Shown: positions 24,929 through 33,928 of the stretch, piece by piece
How positions within the stretch are numbered: position 1 is the first letter of the stretch
How the letters are laid out: each line of letters starts with the position of its first letter
NCBI GenBank assembly: GCA_018333535.1
Contig: JAGXTA010000192.1
Span: forward strand, 1 to 59,818
Direction of reading: 5' to 3'
DNA length: 59,818 nt
Source: Deltaproteobacteria bacterium
GTDB lineage: Bacteria; Desulfobacterota; BSN033; UBA1163
The notes under the pieces: generated by a model
What the model was told of the DNA's origin: nothing
The model's database searches: none
What the model saw: the letters and a program-made list of their open reading frames with translations, nothing else
Program-made: the position numbers and the translations under genes

Positions 24929-26278
24929 TCAACCGATGGTATTCTTTACGACCTCAGCAATCTGCTGGCAGTATTTCTCCGTAAGTTCGTGGGTTGGTCC
25001 CTCTACCATGACGCGACACATATTTTGAGTGCCCGAATATCGCACAAGAATCCGGCCATCGTCACCGAGTTCAGACTCTACCCGTTTAATCACCTCCATG
25101 ACTTTTGGCAACGAGGAAATTTCAGGTTTGCTCTTTACATCTACATTGATCAGCTTCTGCGGGTAGATCTCCATCATCTTCGAAAGTTCCGACAAAGGTT
25201 TGCCGGCCTCAACCATAGCCGCAATCAGTTGTATAGCGGTAATGATCCCATCACCTGTGGTGTGGTGTTCGAGGAAAATCATGTGGCCGGCCTCCTCTCC
25301 ACCAATGATCCCTCCCAAACGGACCATATCTTCCAACACATAACGGTCTCCCACTACCGAGGCATGGTGTTGAATGCCAACCTTCTTGCAAGCCACCTTA
25401 AGCCCAAGGTTGCTCATCACGGTGCTGACCAGCAGATCGTTCTTGAGCTTTCCTTTTTCCTTGAGATTCCGGGCACAGATGATCAGAATCTGATCCCCGG
25501 AAATTTCCTGTCCTTTCTCATCCACCGCAATCAGCCTGTCACCGTCGCCATCAAAGGCGAGTCCAATATCGGCTCTTGCCTCCAGCACCTGTTTCCTGAG
25601 ATCCTGAGTATGCTGAGATCCGCAATGGTCATTGATGTTGAGACCATTGGGGGTATTGTGGATGACCTCCACGTTGGCGCCAAGCTCAAAGAATGTGGCT
25701 GGAGCAACTTTGTAGGTGGCCCCATTTGCCGTGTCGATGACAATCTTTATCCCTTCCATCGTTAAATTTCGGGGGAAAGTATTCTTCAGGAACACAATAT
25801 AACGCCCATGCACATCTTCCAACCGGAAAGCCTGTCCCATCTCTCTGGCAGGTGGGACCCTCTCCGGCAATTTATTTTCCAGTATGAGCTCTTCAATCTT
25901 TTCTTCTTCATCATCAGAGAGTTTCGCCCCGTTGCTGGAAAAAATCTTGATTCCATTATCCTGATATGGGTTGTGGGAGGCAGAGATCACGATGCCGGCA
26001 TCCGCTCGCATGCTCTGCGTTACGAAGGCGATGCCTGGCGTTGGAAGCACCCCTACAAGGTAGGGGTGTCCTCCCATCGAAGTAATACCGGATTCCAGGG
26101 CGCCTTCAAGCATATAGCCTGATATGCGGGTATCCTTTCCGATAATGATCCTCGTCCTATGATTCGGTTTTTTCAACAGGTAAGTCATCGCTTGACCCAC
26201 AGAAAAAGCGATCCGAGCATCCATAGGATATCGATTTGCCTCTCCCCTTATCCCATCTGTTCCGAACAGCTTCCCCAT
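24929..26278 (-). CDS. glmM: Phosphoglucosamine mutase GlmM
   Basis: Interconverts GlcN-6-P and GlcN-1-P. The 449 residues start MGKLFGTDGIRGEANRYPM. The phosphoserine loop is VISASHNPYQDNGIKIF (Ser near 100), the metal-binding loop is FDGDGDRLIAVDEKG, the sugar-binding loop is GGEEAGHMIF and the phosphate loop is VRYSGTQNMCRVMVEG. AGGAGGAAAAGG precedes the ATG. It links GlmS (29064-30893) to GlmU on the opposite strand. Confidence 0.94.
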   Translation of the reverse strand: MGKLFGTDGIRGEANRYPMDARIAFSVGQAMTYLLKKPNHRTRIIIGKDTRISGYMLEGALESGITSMGGHPYLVGVLPTPGIAFVTQSMRADAGIVISASHNPYQDNGIKIFSSNGAKLSDDEEEKIEELILENKLPERVPPAREMGQAFRLEDVHGRYIVFLKNTFPRNLTMEGIKIVIDTANGATYKVAPATFFELGANVEVIHNTPNGLNINDHCGSQHTQDLRKQVLEARADIGLAFDGDGDRLIAVDEKGQEISGDQILIICARNLKEKGKLKNDLLVSTVMSNLGLKVACKKVGIQHHASVVGDRYVLEDMVRLGGIIGGEEAGHMIFLEHHTTGDGIITAIQLIAAMVEAGKPLSELSKMMEIYPQKLINVDVKSKPEISSLPKVMEVIKRVESELGDDGRILVRYSGTQNMCRVMVEGPTHELTEKYCQQIAEVVKNTIG

Positions 26279-26290
26279 ACCTTTTCCTCC

Positions 26291-27562
26291 TCAGGTCGGA
26301 TTTGAACGATATTTTTTAAACATATTCAATGCAGGCAAAGCTTTTCCTGCTTGCTCACAGATAAGATTTACGATGGCATCGAGCCATTTTGTACCGCCCG
26401 CAGAAACATGGGGGGGTAAACCTTGGATGACCTCGACATAGTTGTCGCCATGTTCCTTTTTATGTTTTACTAATGCGTTGAGGAATGAGTCCCGTTTTTC
26501 CTCACCGGCAGTGTTACTGACATCACTGGTCAACAGTTCTTCAAGCCATTTACCTTTTTCAGAAAACGCCTGTTTGGCTCTTATGATTTCAGGGGCGCCT
26601 TTTTCTTTATCAGAGGATACGGACGTCTTGGCGGCCATATCCTTGAGGCGCTTCATCCTCTCCTCTCTGGCTATCTGAAGATTTTCAAGTATGGCTGCCA
26701 AAATCAGATGACCAAATTCCTGATGTTCAAAGAACATTCTTCGTACATGAAGATACCACTGCTCTAAAGCTATCAAATTTGCAATATAAAGGATGTTGTT
26801 TTCCACCACGCGAGAAAGATTTGGATAGGCCCTGGGAGTGAGGCCAACAATCTTGGCAGAGGGACTCTTACCAACAATCAGTTGTTTCTCCATGTCCACA
26901 TCCTCACGGAGGATTGATCCGGCAGCAACAACGTCGCCGTAACCGATTCGAAGAGGCCCGACCATACCCCCCTGTCCCCCGAGGAAAATCGGCGGTTTGT
27001 TGAGCATGACGCCACGAGGGACATCACCGATTAAGGATGCAGTGGTCTTGTCTCCTTCCGGGGTAAAGTTGAAGTGAATATAGGAGCTTCCCACTTCGCT
27101 ATGGTCCTTGCGGCTCGTGCCTCCTGCCATGAGGCAGTCACAAAAATTGATAAGACTCCCAAGAGTAACGAAAGGGAAGAGAATGGTATGTTTCAAACCA
27201 ACGCAGTGTGCGCCGTTGGCCTGTTCTTCAAGCAAGCACGCTTCACGAACATGTCCACCGAGTCCCATGTTCGCCTTTTCAAGAAAAACCGATTTTTTAA
27301 AAAACCCCCCCTTCAATTCTACCTTAGGCCCAAGCTGACAGTTATCCACTGTTACAGGGGCTTCGTAACCAAGCTGGACCCCTGAAGAGATGACTGTCTT
27401 TTCTCCATAAATCCGGCAACCGGGGTAGATCTTGACACCCTTGCCCGAGATTTGATCGATATTGACTTCGTCGCCCACATCGATGGTGAGTGGGGTGGGA
27501 ATATTCACCCCTTTTCTGATGAGCTGTTCAATTTTGTTATAAGATATGGGTTTTAGGTCCAC
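26291..27562 (-). CDS. Left-handed beta-helix (hexapeptide repeat) protein, possible GlcN-1-P acetyltransferase
   Basis: 423 residues. Residues ~20-240 have the spaced Ile/Val/Leu-Gly pattern of a left-handed beta helix (GDEVNIDQISGKGVKIYPGCRIYGEKTVISSGVQLG, then GGQGGMVGPLRIGYGDVVAAGSILREDV). HCVGLKHTILFPFVTLGSLINFCDCLMAGGTSRKDHSEVGSSY resembles the UDP-GlcNAc pyrophosphorylase/acetyltransferase helix. The C-terminal ~180 residues are helical. There is no nucleotidyltransferase domain. GTG start with GGAGAG. It heads the glmM operon and faces glmU, whose own acetyltransferase region is deleted, so acetyl transfer is a reasonable inference only. Confidence 0.65.
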   Translation of the reverse strand: MDLKPISYNKIEQLIRKGVNIPTPLTIDVGDEVNIDQISGKGVKIYPGCRIYGEKTVISSGVQLGYEAPVTVDNCQLGPKVELKGGFFKKSVFLEKANMGLGGHVREACLLEEQANGAHCVGLKHTILFPFVTLGSLINFCDCLMAGGTSRKDHSEVGSSYIHFNFTPEGDKTTASLIGDVPRGVMLNKPPIFLGGQGGMVGPLRIGYGDVVAAGSILREDVDMEKQLIVGKSPSAKIVGLTPRAYPNLSRVVENNILYIANLIALEQWYLHVRRMFFEHQEFGHLILAAILENLQIAREERMKRLKDMAAKTSVSSDKEKGAPEIIRAKQAFSEKGKWLEELLTSDVSNTAGEEKRDSFLNALVKHKKEHGDNYVEVIQGLPPHVSAGGTKWLDAIVNLICEQAGKALPALNMFKKYRSNPT

Positions 27563-27591
27563 CTTTTTCTCTCCAACATTCCGAAAAGGAT

Positions 27592-27620
27592 TTTATACAT
27601 AGATTCCATATGTAAACCAA
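27592..27620 (-). promoter_or_regulatory. Candidate promoter of the beta-helix/glmM operon
   Basis: Minus strand TTGGTT, 17 bp, TATAAA, about 30 nt before the GTG start with its GGAGAG ribosome site. It is divergent from the glmU promoter about 235 bp away. Confidence 0.5.
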
Positions 27621-27853
27621 TATCGATATTTTTTCAACAAGTTATTACACTTTAAGTTGAGCGATTTTTAATCAAGAGTTCCAAGTAGTGAGTCATTGCG
27701 AGCCCCCTAAGGGTATGCGGTAATCTTAAAAAATCATGAGATTACTTCAGCTTCCCCTTGCCTGCCTACCGCAAGAAGGCGAGTCAAGCAATGAACCGCT
27801 CAGCTTAGGGTGGTGACAACAATTTGCTAACCACAACCAGGAAAAATTGAAGG
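27621..27853. other. Intergenic spacer with a degenerate dispersed repeat
   Basis: Between the two divergent promoters lies AGTCATTGCGAGCC at about 27691 with a partly complementary CAAGCAATGA near 27786. The pattern resembles the common ATTGCGAG...GCAATGA short mobile repeat. No gene or conserved RNA structure is visible. Confidence 0.4.
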
Positions 27854-27882
27854 TTGACTAAAAAAATGTGTCATTGTATAAA
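27854..27882 (+). promoter_or_regulatory. Sigma70-type promoter of glmU-glmS
   Basis: TTGACT, 17 bp spacer, TATAAA, ending about 27 nt before the glmU TTG start. The ribosome site AAAGGAGAT begins at about 27896. Spacing and boxes are close to consensus. Confidence 0.7.
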
Positions 27883-27908
27883 AAGATAGATTTAAAAGGA
27901 GATACAAA

Positions 27909-29060
27909 TTGGAAGGTATTGCCTCCGTTATTCTTGCGGCAGGGAAAGGAACCCGGATGAAGTCGGACCTGGTGAAGGTCCTCCACCCCATTCTGGGACG
28001 TCCCATGCTCTCCTATACGGTTGATCTTTCCCTCCATCACATCAAAGCTGAGAAAACCATTGTGGTCATCGGTCACCAGGCAGATCAGATTGAGGAGCGG
28101 TTTGGGGATTCTCGAATCGAATTTGTCCATCAAGATGAACAATTGGGCACGGGTCATGCGGTCTTGCAGGTTCTTCCCTTTCTGCGTGGATTTACGGGGA
28201 TAGCGCTCATCCTTTGCGGAGATGTTCCATTGGTGAAAGCGGAGACTCTCCGGTCTTTTATTGACACCTTTTTGGAGAATCATTCGACCATTGCGGTGCT
28301 GACCGCCGTGGTGAAAAACCCCTATGGATATGGCCGGATCATAAGGGGTGAGGAGGGCTGGCTGGAAAGGATTGTGGAGGAGAAGGATGCTTCGAATGAG
28401 GAGAGACTGATCCGGGAGATCAATACGGGAATCTACTGTGTGAGATCTGCCTTTTTGATGGAAGGCCTGAAGGAGATCGGAAAAGAGAATGTCCAGGGCG
28501 AATACTATCTGACCGATCTGGTCGAGGTGGCAAGGAAAAGAGATTTGAGATGTTCCGCTCACATGGTCGCTGATCCGGTGGAAGTGATGGGAATCAATAC
28601 CCGGGTGGACCTGGCCACCGCCACAGAAGTGCTCAGGCAGGAAAAAGTTCAAGAGCTGATGCTGTCGGGAGTGACCATTGTTGATCCAAGAACGACCTAT
28701 GTGGATCGAACCGTGGAAATAGGTAAGGATACAACCCTCTATCCGAATTGTACACTTCAGGGAAGAACACGGATCGGAGAGCGATGCGTTATTGAACCGA
28801 ACTCAAAGATTTCAGATACCGAAATCGGCAATGGGGTAACGATCCGTTCCTACTCGGTGATCACGGAAAGCAGGATCGAAGAGGGGGCCGTCATCGGGCC
28901 CTTTGCCCATCTGAAACCACTGAACGAAGTGAAGACCAACGTGACGAAGGATGTTCCAGAAGGAGCGCCTGCCATCAGCCGTGTCAAGCAGAAGAACATC
29001 AGAGGGTGGAGCAAGAAGATCGAGCTTCACCATAAGAAGGGCAGAAAGAAAAAGGTTTAA
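27909..29060 (+). CDS. glmU: UDP-GlcNAc pyrophosphorylase GlmU lacking the acetyltransferase active-site segment
   Basis: 383 residues; E. coli GlmU has 456. The uridylyltransferase domain is complete (VILAAGKGTRMKSDLVKVLHPILGRPML, LCGDVPLV, NPYGYGRIIR, EINTGIYC). The beta helix starts normally (GVTIVDPRTTYVDRTVEIGKDTTLYPN) up to GPFAHLKP. It then jumps to NVTKDVPEGAPAISRVKQKNIRGW, skipping the ~65 residues that in other GlmU proteins hold the acetyl-CoA and GlcN-1-P residues, including the catalytic His. It should therefore make UDP-GlcNAc from GlcNAc-1-P but not acetylate. TTG start with AAAGGAG. glmS follows 3 nt after the stop. Confidence 0.92.
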   Translation: MEGIASVILAAGKGTRMKSDLVKVLHPILGRPMLSYTVDLSLHHIKAEKTIVVIGHQADQIEERFGDSRIEFVHQDEQLGTGHAVLQVLPFLRGFTGIALILCGDVPLVKAETLRSFIDTFLENHSTIAVLTAVVKNPYGYGRIIRGEEGWLERIVEEKDASNEERLIREINTGIYCVRSAFLMEGLKEIGKENVQGEYYLTDLVEVARKRDLRCSAHMVADPVEVMGINTRVDLATATEVLRQEKVQELMLSGVTIVDPRTTYVDRTVEIGKDTTLYPNCTLQGRTRIGERCVIEPNSKISDTEIGNGVTIRSYSVITESRIEEGAVIGPFAHLKPLNEVKTNVTKDVPEGAPAISRVKQKNIRGWSKKIELHHKKGRKKKV

Positions 29061-29063
29061 ACC

Positions 29064-30893
29064 ATGTGCGGTATTGTCGGATATGTGGGTTCGAGGAAGA
29101 CCGCTGATGTCCTCATGGATGGATTGAAAAGGCTGGAGTACCGCGGGTATGACTCCTCGGGCATTGCGGTCTTTCATCGGGGGAAGATAGAGATCCGACG
29201 AAATGAGGGTAAGTTAAAAAAGTTAGAAGACCTGATCAAAGGGGAAGGCTTTGATGGAAAAATCGGGATCGGACATACCCGATGGGCAACACATGGAAGG
29301 CCCTCTGATGAGAACGCCCATCCCCATAAAGCAGGCAGGGTGGCCGTGGTTCATAATGGAATCATCGAAAACTATCTTTCCCTGAAAGAATTCCTCAAAG
29401 GAAAGGGACGTCACTTTACCTCTGAAACGGATACCGAGGTTATTTCACATCTGATCGATGAGTTTATTGAAGCAGGTTCTTCTTTCCAGGATGCCGTGAG
29501 AATGACCCTGGATAAGATTCGAGGCTCTTATGCTTTAGGAATTCTTTTTGAAGGGGATGAGAAGCGTTTGATTGCAGCCCGGAAGGAAAGCCCTCTGGTG
29601 ATCGGTCTTGGAAAAGGAGAATATTTTATCGCTTCAGATATTCCTCCGCTCCTTCCCTATACCAGAGACGTCATCTTTATGGAGGATGGGGAGTTTGCCA
29701 TTCTCTCTCAAGAAGGAGTGAAGGTCTACGATCGAAAGGGCGAAGAGATTCTGAAAGAACCGAAGCGCATCAACTGGACGCCGCTCATGGCTGAAAAGGG
29801 TGGATATAAGCATTTCATGCTCAAAGAGATCTTTGAACAGCCCAGGGCTGTCATTGATAGCATACGGGGCTATCTCTCCGAAGAAATGGGCGATGCGATT
29901 TTCGAGGGAATCCATCTGGATTCGACATCCCTGAAAGAGATCCGGCGAATCTGCCTCATTGCCTGCGGCACTTCTTTTCATGCCGCCCTGGTGGGAAAGT
30001 TTCTCATCGAGGGGTTTTGCCGCATTCCTGTGGAAGCGGACATCGGCTCAGAGTTTCGTTACCGGAACCCGATCCTGGGAAAGGACACCCTTCTTATGGC
30101 CATCTCTCAATCCGGTGAGACCGCTGATACCCTTGCCGCAATGAGGGAGGGAAAGAGGCGAGGAGCAGTGACCCTGGCCATCTGTAATGCCGTGGAATCG
30201 TCCCTGGCAAGGGATGCGGACCATGTCATCTACACTCACGCCGGGCCTGAGATCGGAGTGGCTTCTACCAAAACCTTTATCACCCAACTGGTCGTCCTCT
30301 TTCTTCTGGCCCTTCGTATCGGAAGAGAACTGGGCCACCTCTCTCTTGATGAAGGAAAAGCACTGATTGAGGCCCTGATCAAAATCCCCCATCAGATGGA
30401 GGAGATGCTCAAAGCCTCGAAAGAAGTTTTGGAGATCGCCAAGAAATACCTCTACGCCAGAGATTTTCTTTATATCGGAAGGGGGATCAACTATCCCATC
30501 GCCCTGGAGGGGGCATTGAAGTTGAAGGAGATCTCCTACGTCCATGCCGAGGGCTATCCGGCCGGCGAGATGAAACATGGTCCCATTGCATTGATTGACC
30601 GGGAGATGCCGGTCGTTGTGCTTGCTACCCGCAACGAGGTCTACAATAAGATGGTTTCCAATGTCGAAGAGGTAAAGGCGAGAGAAGGAAGGGTGATTGC
30701 CCTTGCCTCCCGGTCCGATCAGGAAATTGTAAAAAAGGCGGACGATATGATCTCTATTCCTGAAACACACCCCTCTCTTGCCCCGATTCTGCTCACCATA
30801 CCCCTTCAGCTCCTGGCTTACTACATGGCTGATTTAAAAGGCACGGATGTGGATCAGCCAAGAAACCTGGCCAAAAGCGTAACGGTCGAATAA
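29064..30893 (+). CDS. glmS: Glutamine-fructose-6-phosphate aminotransferase (isomerising) GlmS
   Basis: Makes GlcN-6-P from fructose-6-P and glutamine. 609 residues. MCGIVGYVG gives the N-terminal nucleophile Cys, and [19 protein letters not shown] is the glutaminase loop. Two SIS domains follow, with [13 protein letters not shown] and [23 protein letters not shown], and the C-terminus ends [15 protein letters not shown] as in the family. Its product feeds GlmM and GlmU. No glmS ribozyme is seen in front of it; the gene follows glmU directly. Confidence 0.97.
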   Translation: MCGIVGYVGSRKTADVLMDGLKRLEYRGYDSSGIAVFHRGKIEIRRNEGKLKKLEDLIKGEGFDGKIGIGHTRWATHGRPSDENAHPHKAGRVAVVHNGIIENYLSLKEFLKGKGRHFTSETDTEVISHLIDEFIEAGSSFQDAVRMTLDKIRGSYALGILFEGDEKRLIAARKESPLVIGLGKGEYFIASDIPPLLPYTRDVIFMEDGEFAILSQEGVKVYDRKGEEILKEPKRINWTPLMAEKGGYKHFMLKEIFEQPRAVIDSIRGYLSEEMGDAIFEGIHLDSTSLKEIRRICLIACGTSFHAALVGKFLIEGFCRIPVEADIGSEFRYRNPILGKDTLLMAISQSGETADTLAAMREGKRRGAVTLAICNAVESSLARDADHVIYTHAGPEIGVASTKTFITQLVVLFLLALRIGRELGHLSLDEGKALIEALIKIPHQMEEMLKASKEVLEIAKKYLYARDFLYIGRGINYPIALEGALKLKEISYVHAEGYPAGEMKHGPIALIDREMPVVVLATRNEVYNKMVSNVEEVKAREGRVIALASRSDQEIVKKADDMISIPETHPSLAPILLTIPLQLLAYYMADLKGTDVDQPRNLAKSVTVE

Positions 30894-30968
30894 TTTAAAA
30901 AATCATTGCAAAATATAAAATGCAAAGTTAGCATTGAAAATTGTTAATTTTGCAATTTACAATTTAAA

Positions 30969-33248
30969 ATGATTTCTTTATTTAACGATCTCAATCCAGT
31001 TCAGGAGAAGGCGGTTCTTGAAACCGAGGGGCCCCTGCTCGTTTTTGCTGGCGCGGGTAGCGGAAAGACCCGAGTCCTCACCTACCGCATCGCCCACCTC
31101 ATTCGAGAAAAGGAAATTTCGCCCAGGAATATTTTTGCCGTCACCTTTACCAACAAGGCCGCGGATGAGATGCGGGAGAGAGTAGAGCATCTCCTGGGAG
31201 GGTCGGCGAAAGGGGCCTGGATATCCACCTTTCACTCCGCCTGCGCCCGCATCCTGAGACAGCATATCGACCGTTTAGGGTTTGGAAGAAACTTTGTCAT
31301 CTATGATGAGGAGGACCAGGAACGGCACCTCAAGGTCGTCATGAAAGAACTGGACCTTGACTTCAAGATGTTTCACCCCAGGGCCATGCAGTCCAGGATC
31401 GACCGGCTGAAGAACGAAGGAATCACGCCGGATCAATATCATCCCTCGCAGTTCAACATCTTCGAGAAGAGATTGGCTCTCGTCTATCAACGGTATCAGG
31501 AGGATCTGCGTCGAAATAATGGAGTCGATTTTGGGGATCTCCTCCTCTTTGTGACTCTTCTCTTCAGAAAATTTCCAGACGTCCTCAGGTTTTATCAACA
31601 TCTTTGCCGCTATGTGATGGTGGATGAGTTTCAGGATACGAACCTCATCCAGTATCAACTGATCAGGCGGCTGGCGGAGGGGCATCGGAATGTCTGTGTC
31701 GTCGGGGATGATGACCAATCGATCTACCGGTGGAGAGGGGCGGAGGTTGGAAATATCCTGAATTTCGAGAGAGACTTCCCCGGGACAAAAGTGGTTACCC
31801 TGGAGCAGAACTACCGCTCCACTCAGCATATCCTCCGGGCGGCCAATCATGTGGTTAAGGAAAACCGTTTGAGAAAAGAGAAGGCCCTCTGGACGGAAAA
31901 TCCGGAAGGAGAACTTCTCACCCTCTATGTATCCGAGGATGAAGCGGATGAGGCGCGTTTCGTCGTTCGAAAGATTTCAGAGCATGTCCAGCGCTCTTTT
32001 CCCGAAAACCCGGGAAGCGCGGGCAGGCCTTATCGCGATATCGCCGTCTTCTACCGAATCAATGCCCAGTCCCGTGCCATCGAAGAGGAACTGGTCAAGC
32101 ATCAGATCCCTTATACGATCGTGGGAGGGATGAAGTTTTACGAGCGGAAAGAGATCAAAGACATCCTGGCTTACCTGAAGCTCATTGTCAACCCATCGGA
32201 TGGGATCAGTCTGAAACGGATCATCAATCATCCCCCCAGAGGGATCGGAGAGAAGACCATGGAAAGAATCACTGTCTTCTCAAGAGAGAATGGCCTTCCT
32301 CTCTATGAGGGAATGAAAGAGGCCCTGAAAGAGGATTGGCTTCCTCCCGGGGTCCGGGAAAAGATCGGAGGATTTATCCAACTGATGGAAGAGCTTCGTC
32401 AGGAAGCCGAGACCCTCTCTCCCAGCCAGTTGACTTTGGACCTCCTTGCCAGGACCGGATACCTCGAACGGTTGAAGGAAGAAGGGACGGACAGTGCCCT
32501 TTCGAGGATTGAGAATATCGACGAACTGGTTAATGTGTTGACCGAGCTTGAACGGGGGGATGAAGTCGACCAGACCCGACCACGGGAGGTTTCTCTGGAA
32601 AGTTTTTTGGATAAGGTCTCTCTGGTCTCGGATGTGGATCTCTATGAAGACCGGGAGAATCGGGTCTCCCTGATGACCCTGCATTGCGCCAAGGGGTTGG
32701 AATTCCCCGTCGTCCTCATGGTCGGAATGGAAGAGGGCCTCCTCCCGCACTACCGGAGGGGCGAAGAAATGGAGGATCTTGAGGAGGAAAGGAGGCTCTG
32801 CTATGTGGGGATCACACGTGCAAAGGAAAAACTCTATCTCTCGCGAGCGGAAAAACGTTCCACTTTTGGAGTGGGCAGGGCCAATCTTGCCTCCCGATTT
32901 CTTGACGAACTTCCCTTTGAGCTGATTCAGGTCGAAGAGAGGGAAAGAAGAAGGGAAAGTCTATTCTCACAGGAGGCCTCGTGGTTTGATGATTTCAGCC
33001 GTTCCGGAGAGGAGACGGATTTCCCGTCGCAGGAGAATGGTTTCTCAAGCAAGGAAGGTGTGGTATTGAGCCCTGATGGATTCTATCCCCTCCGGACAGG
33101 GATGAGGGTGAGACATCCCAAATTCGGCGACGGAAGGGTGAAGTCGATCGAAGGGATGAATGAGGATCAGAAGGTCACCATCTTTTTTCAATCAATAGGC
33201 CCTAAACGTCTGAAAACCCGATATGCGAATCTGGAAATCCTTGAATAA
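30969..33248 (+). CDS. ATP-dependent DNA helicase PcrA/UvrD
   Basis: Superfamily 1 3'-5' helicase of repair and replication. 759 residues starting LNPVQEKAVLETEGPLLVFAGAGSGKTRVL (motifs Q and I). Also present are TFTNKAADEMRER (Ia), YVMVDEFQDTN (II), VVGDDDQSIYRWRGA (III), VTLEQNYRSTQHI (IV), LMTLHCAKGLEFPVV (V) and EERRLCYVGITRAKEKLYL (VI). The C-terminal MRVRHPKFGDGRVKSIEG module is that of PcrA/UvrD rather than Rep. A 75 nt AT-rich, self-complementary repeat separates it from glmS. Confidence 0.95.
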   Translation: MISLFNDLNPVQEKAVLETEGPLLVFAGAGSGKTRVLTYRIAHLIREKEISPRNIFAVTFTNKAADEMRERVEHLLGGSAKGAWISTFHSACARILRQHIDRLGFGRNFVIYDEEDQERHLKVVMKELDLDFKMFHPRAMQSRIDRLKNEGITPDQYHPSQFNIFEKRLALVYQRYQEDLRRNNGVDFGDLLLFVTLLFRKFPDVLRFYQHLCRYVMVDEFQDTNLIQYQLIRRLAEGHRNVCVVGDDDQSIYRWRGAEVGNILNFERDFPGTKVVTLEQNYRSTQHILRAANHVVKENRLRKEKALWTENPEGELLTLYVSEDEADEARFVVRKISEHVQRSFPENPGSAGRPYRDIAVFYRINAQSRAIEEELVKHQIPYTIVGGMKFYERKEIKDILAYLKLIVNPSDGISLKRIINHPPRGIGEKTMERITVFSRENGLPLYEGMKEALKEDWLPPGVREKIGGFIQLMEELRQEAETLSPSQLTLDLLARTGYLERLKEEGTDSALSRIENIDELVNVLTELERGDEVDQTRPREVSLESFLDKVSLVSDVDLYEDRENRVSLMTLHCAKGLEFPVVLMVGMEEGLLPHYRRGEEMEDLEEERRLCYVGITRAKEKLYLSRAEKRSTFGVGRANLASRFLDELPFELIQVEERERRRESLFSQEASWFDDFSRSGEETDFPSQENGFSSKEGVVLSPDGFYPLRTGMRVRHPKFGDGRVKSIEGMNEDQKVTIFFQSIGPKRLKTRYANLEILE

Positions 33249-33317
33249 GAAGAGATAGGGAGAAACATCTTTGTCCCCCTACCTCCCCACCACCCCATCT
33301 CCCTACCGTTGGAGGTA

Positions 33318-33860
33318 ATGATGAAGACTTATTTCATTCTGTCGGCAATCGGGAAGGACCGGCCGGGGATTGTGGCCGATGTTTCTGAGGTCATCTACGG
33401 ATGCGGAGGAAATATTGAAGATTCCAGCATGAGTCTCCTCCGGAATCATTTTGCACTTCTTCTCCTCTTTTCAACCGACAGTGAGGCGGTGAATCAGAAG
33501 CTTTCGTCTGGCTTGAAGCGTCTTGAATGGGAGAAGAACTTGACCGTCTTCTACTCTCCGGTCACTTTTGAGGAGGCTTATCCCAAAGCCGGGGAGCAGA
33601 CCGACCGGTATAAAATCACCACGTCCGGAGTAGACCATGCGGGTATTGTCTTCAAGGTCTGCCGCCTCTTGGCCGATCGTAAAGTCAACATCATCGATAT
33701 GAAAACCCATCGGGTGCTGTCTGCTGAGAGCGGAACTCCTCTTTTTGAAATGGATATTGATGTAGAGGTTCCTCACTCTGTCTCCGAACAAGGGTTTAGG
33801 GAAGATCTTCATCGCCTGGCCAACGAACTGATGATCGATCTGGTGTTGCGGAAGGCGTAA
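33318..33860 (+). CDS. GcvR-like protein with two ACT domains
   Basis: About 180 residues in two ACT domains: IGKDRPGIVADVSEVIYGCGGNIEDSSMS near the N-terminus and TSGVDHAGIVFKVCRLLADRKVNIIDMKTH near residue 105. In E. coli GcvR is a co-regulator of the glycine cleavage operon, and ACT domains bind amino acids. The glycine cleavage genes begin ~5 kb downstream, so a glycine-sensing role is possible, but no GcvA-like partner is visible. GGAGG precedes two adjacent ATG codons (33318, 33321); either could be used. Confidence 0.8.
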   Translation: MMKTYFILSAIGKDRPGIVADVSEVIYGCGGNIEDSSMSLLRNHFALLLLFSTDSEAVNQKLSSGLKRLEWEKNLTVFYSPVTFEEAYPKAGEQTDRYKITTSGVDHAGIVFKVCRLLADRKVNIIDMKTHRVLSAESGTPLFEMDIDVEVPHSVSEQGFREDLHRLANELMIDLVLRKA

Positions 33861-33928
33861 AAAGGTTTCTGAAAAACTACTTTTTACTCTCTGATTACAC
33901 AAATTTCAATCATTGATCGCACAGATTA

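Noticed and set aside
27858-28652. A 264-codon minus-strand frame opposite glmU
   Set aside because: It is a shadow of the GlmU coding sequence with Phe/His/Pro-biased composition and no motif.
29064-29110. A glmS ribozyme upstream of glmS
   Set aside because: glmS begins 3 nt after the glmU stop, leaving no room for the ribozyme, and no such fold is visible in the glmU end.
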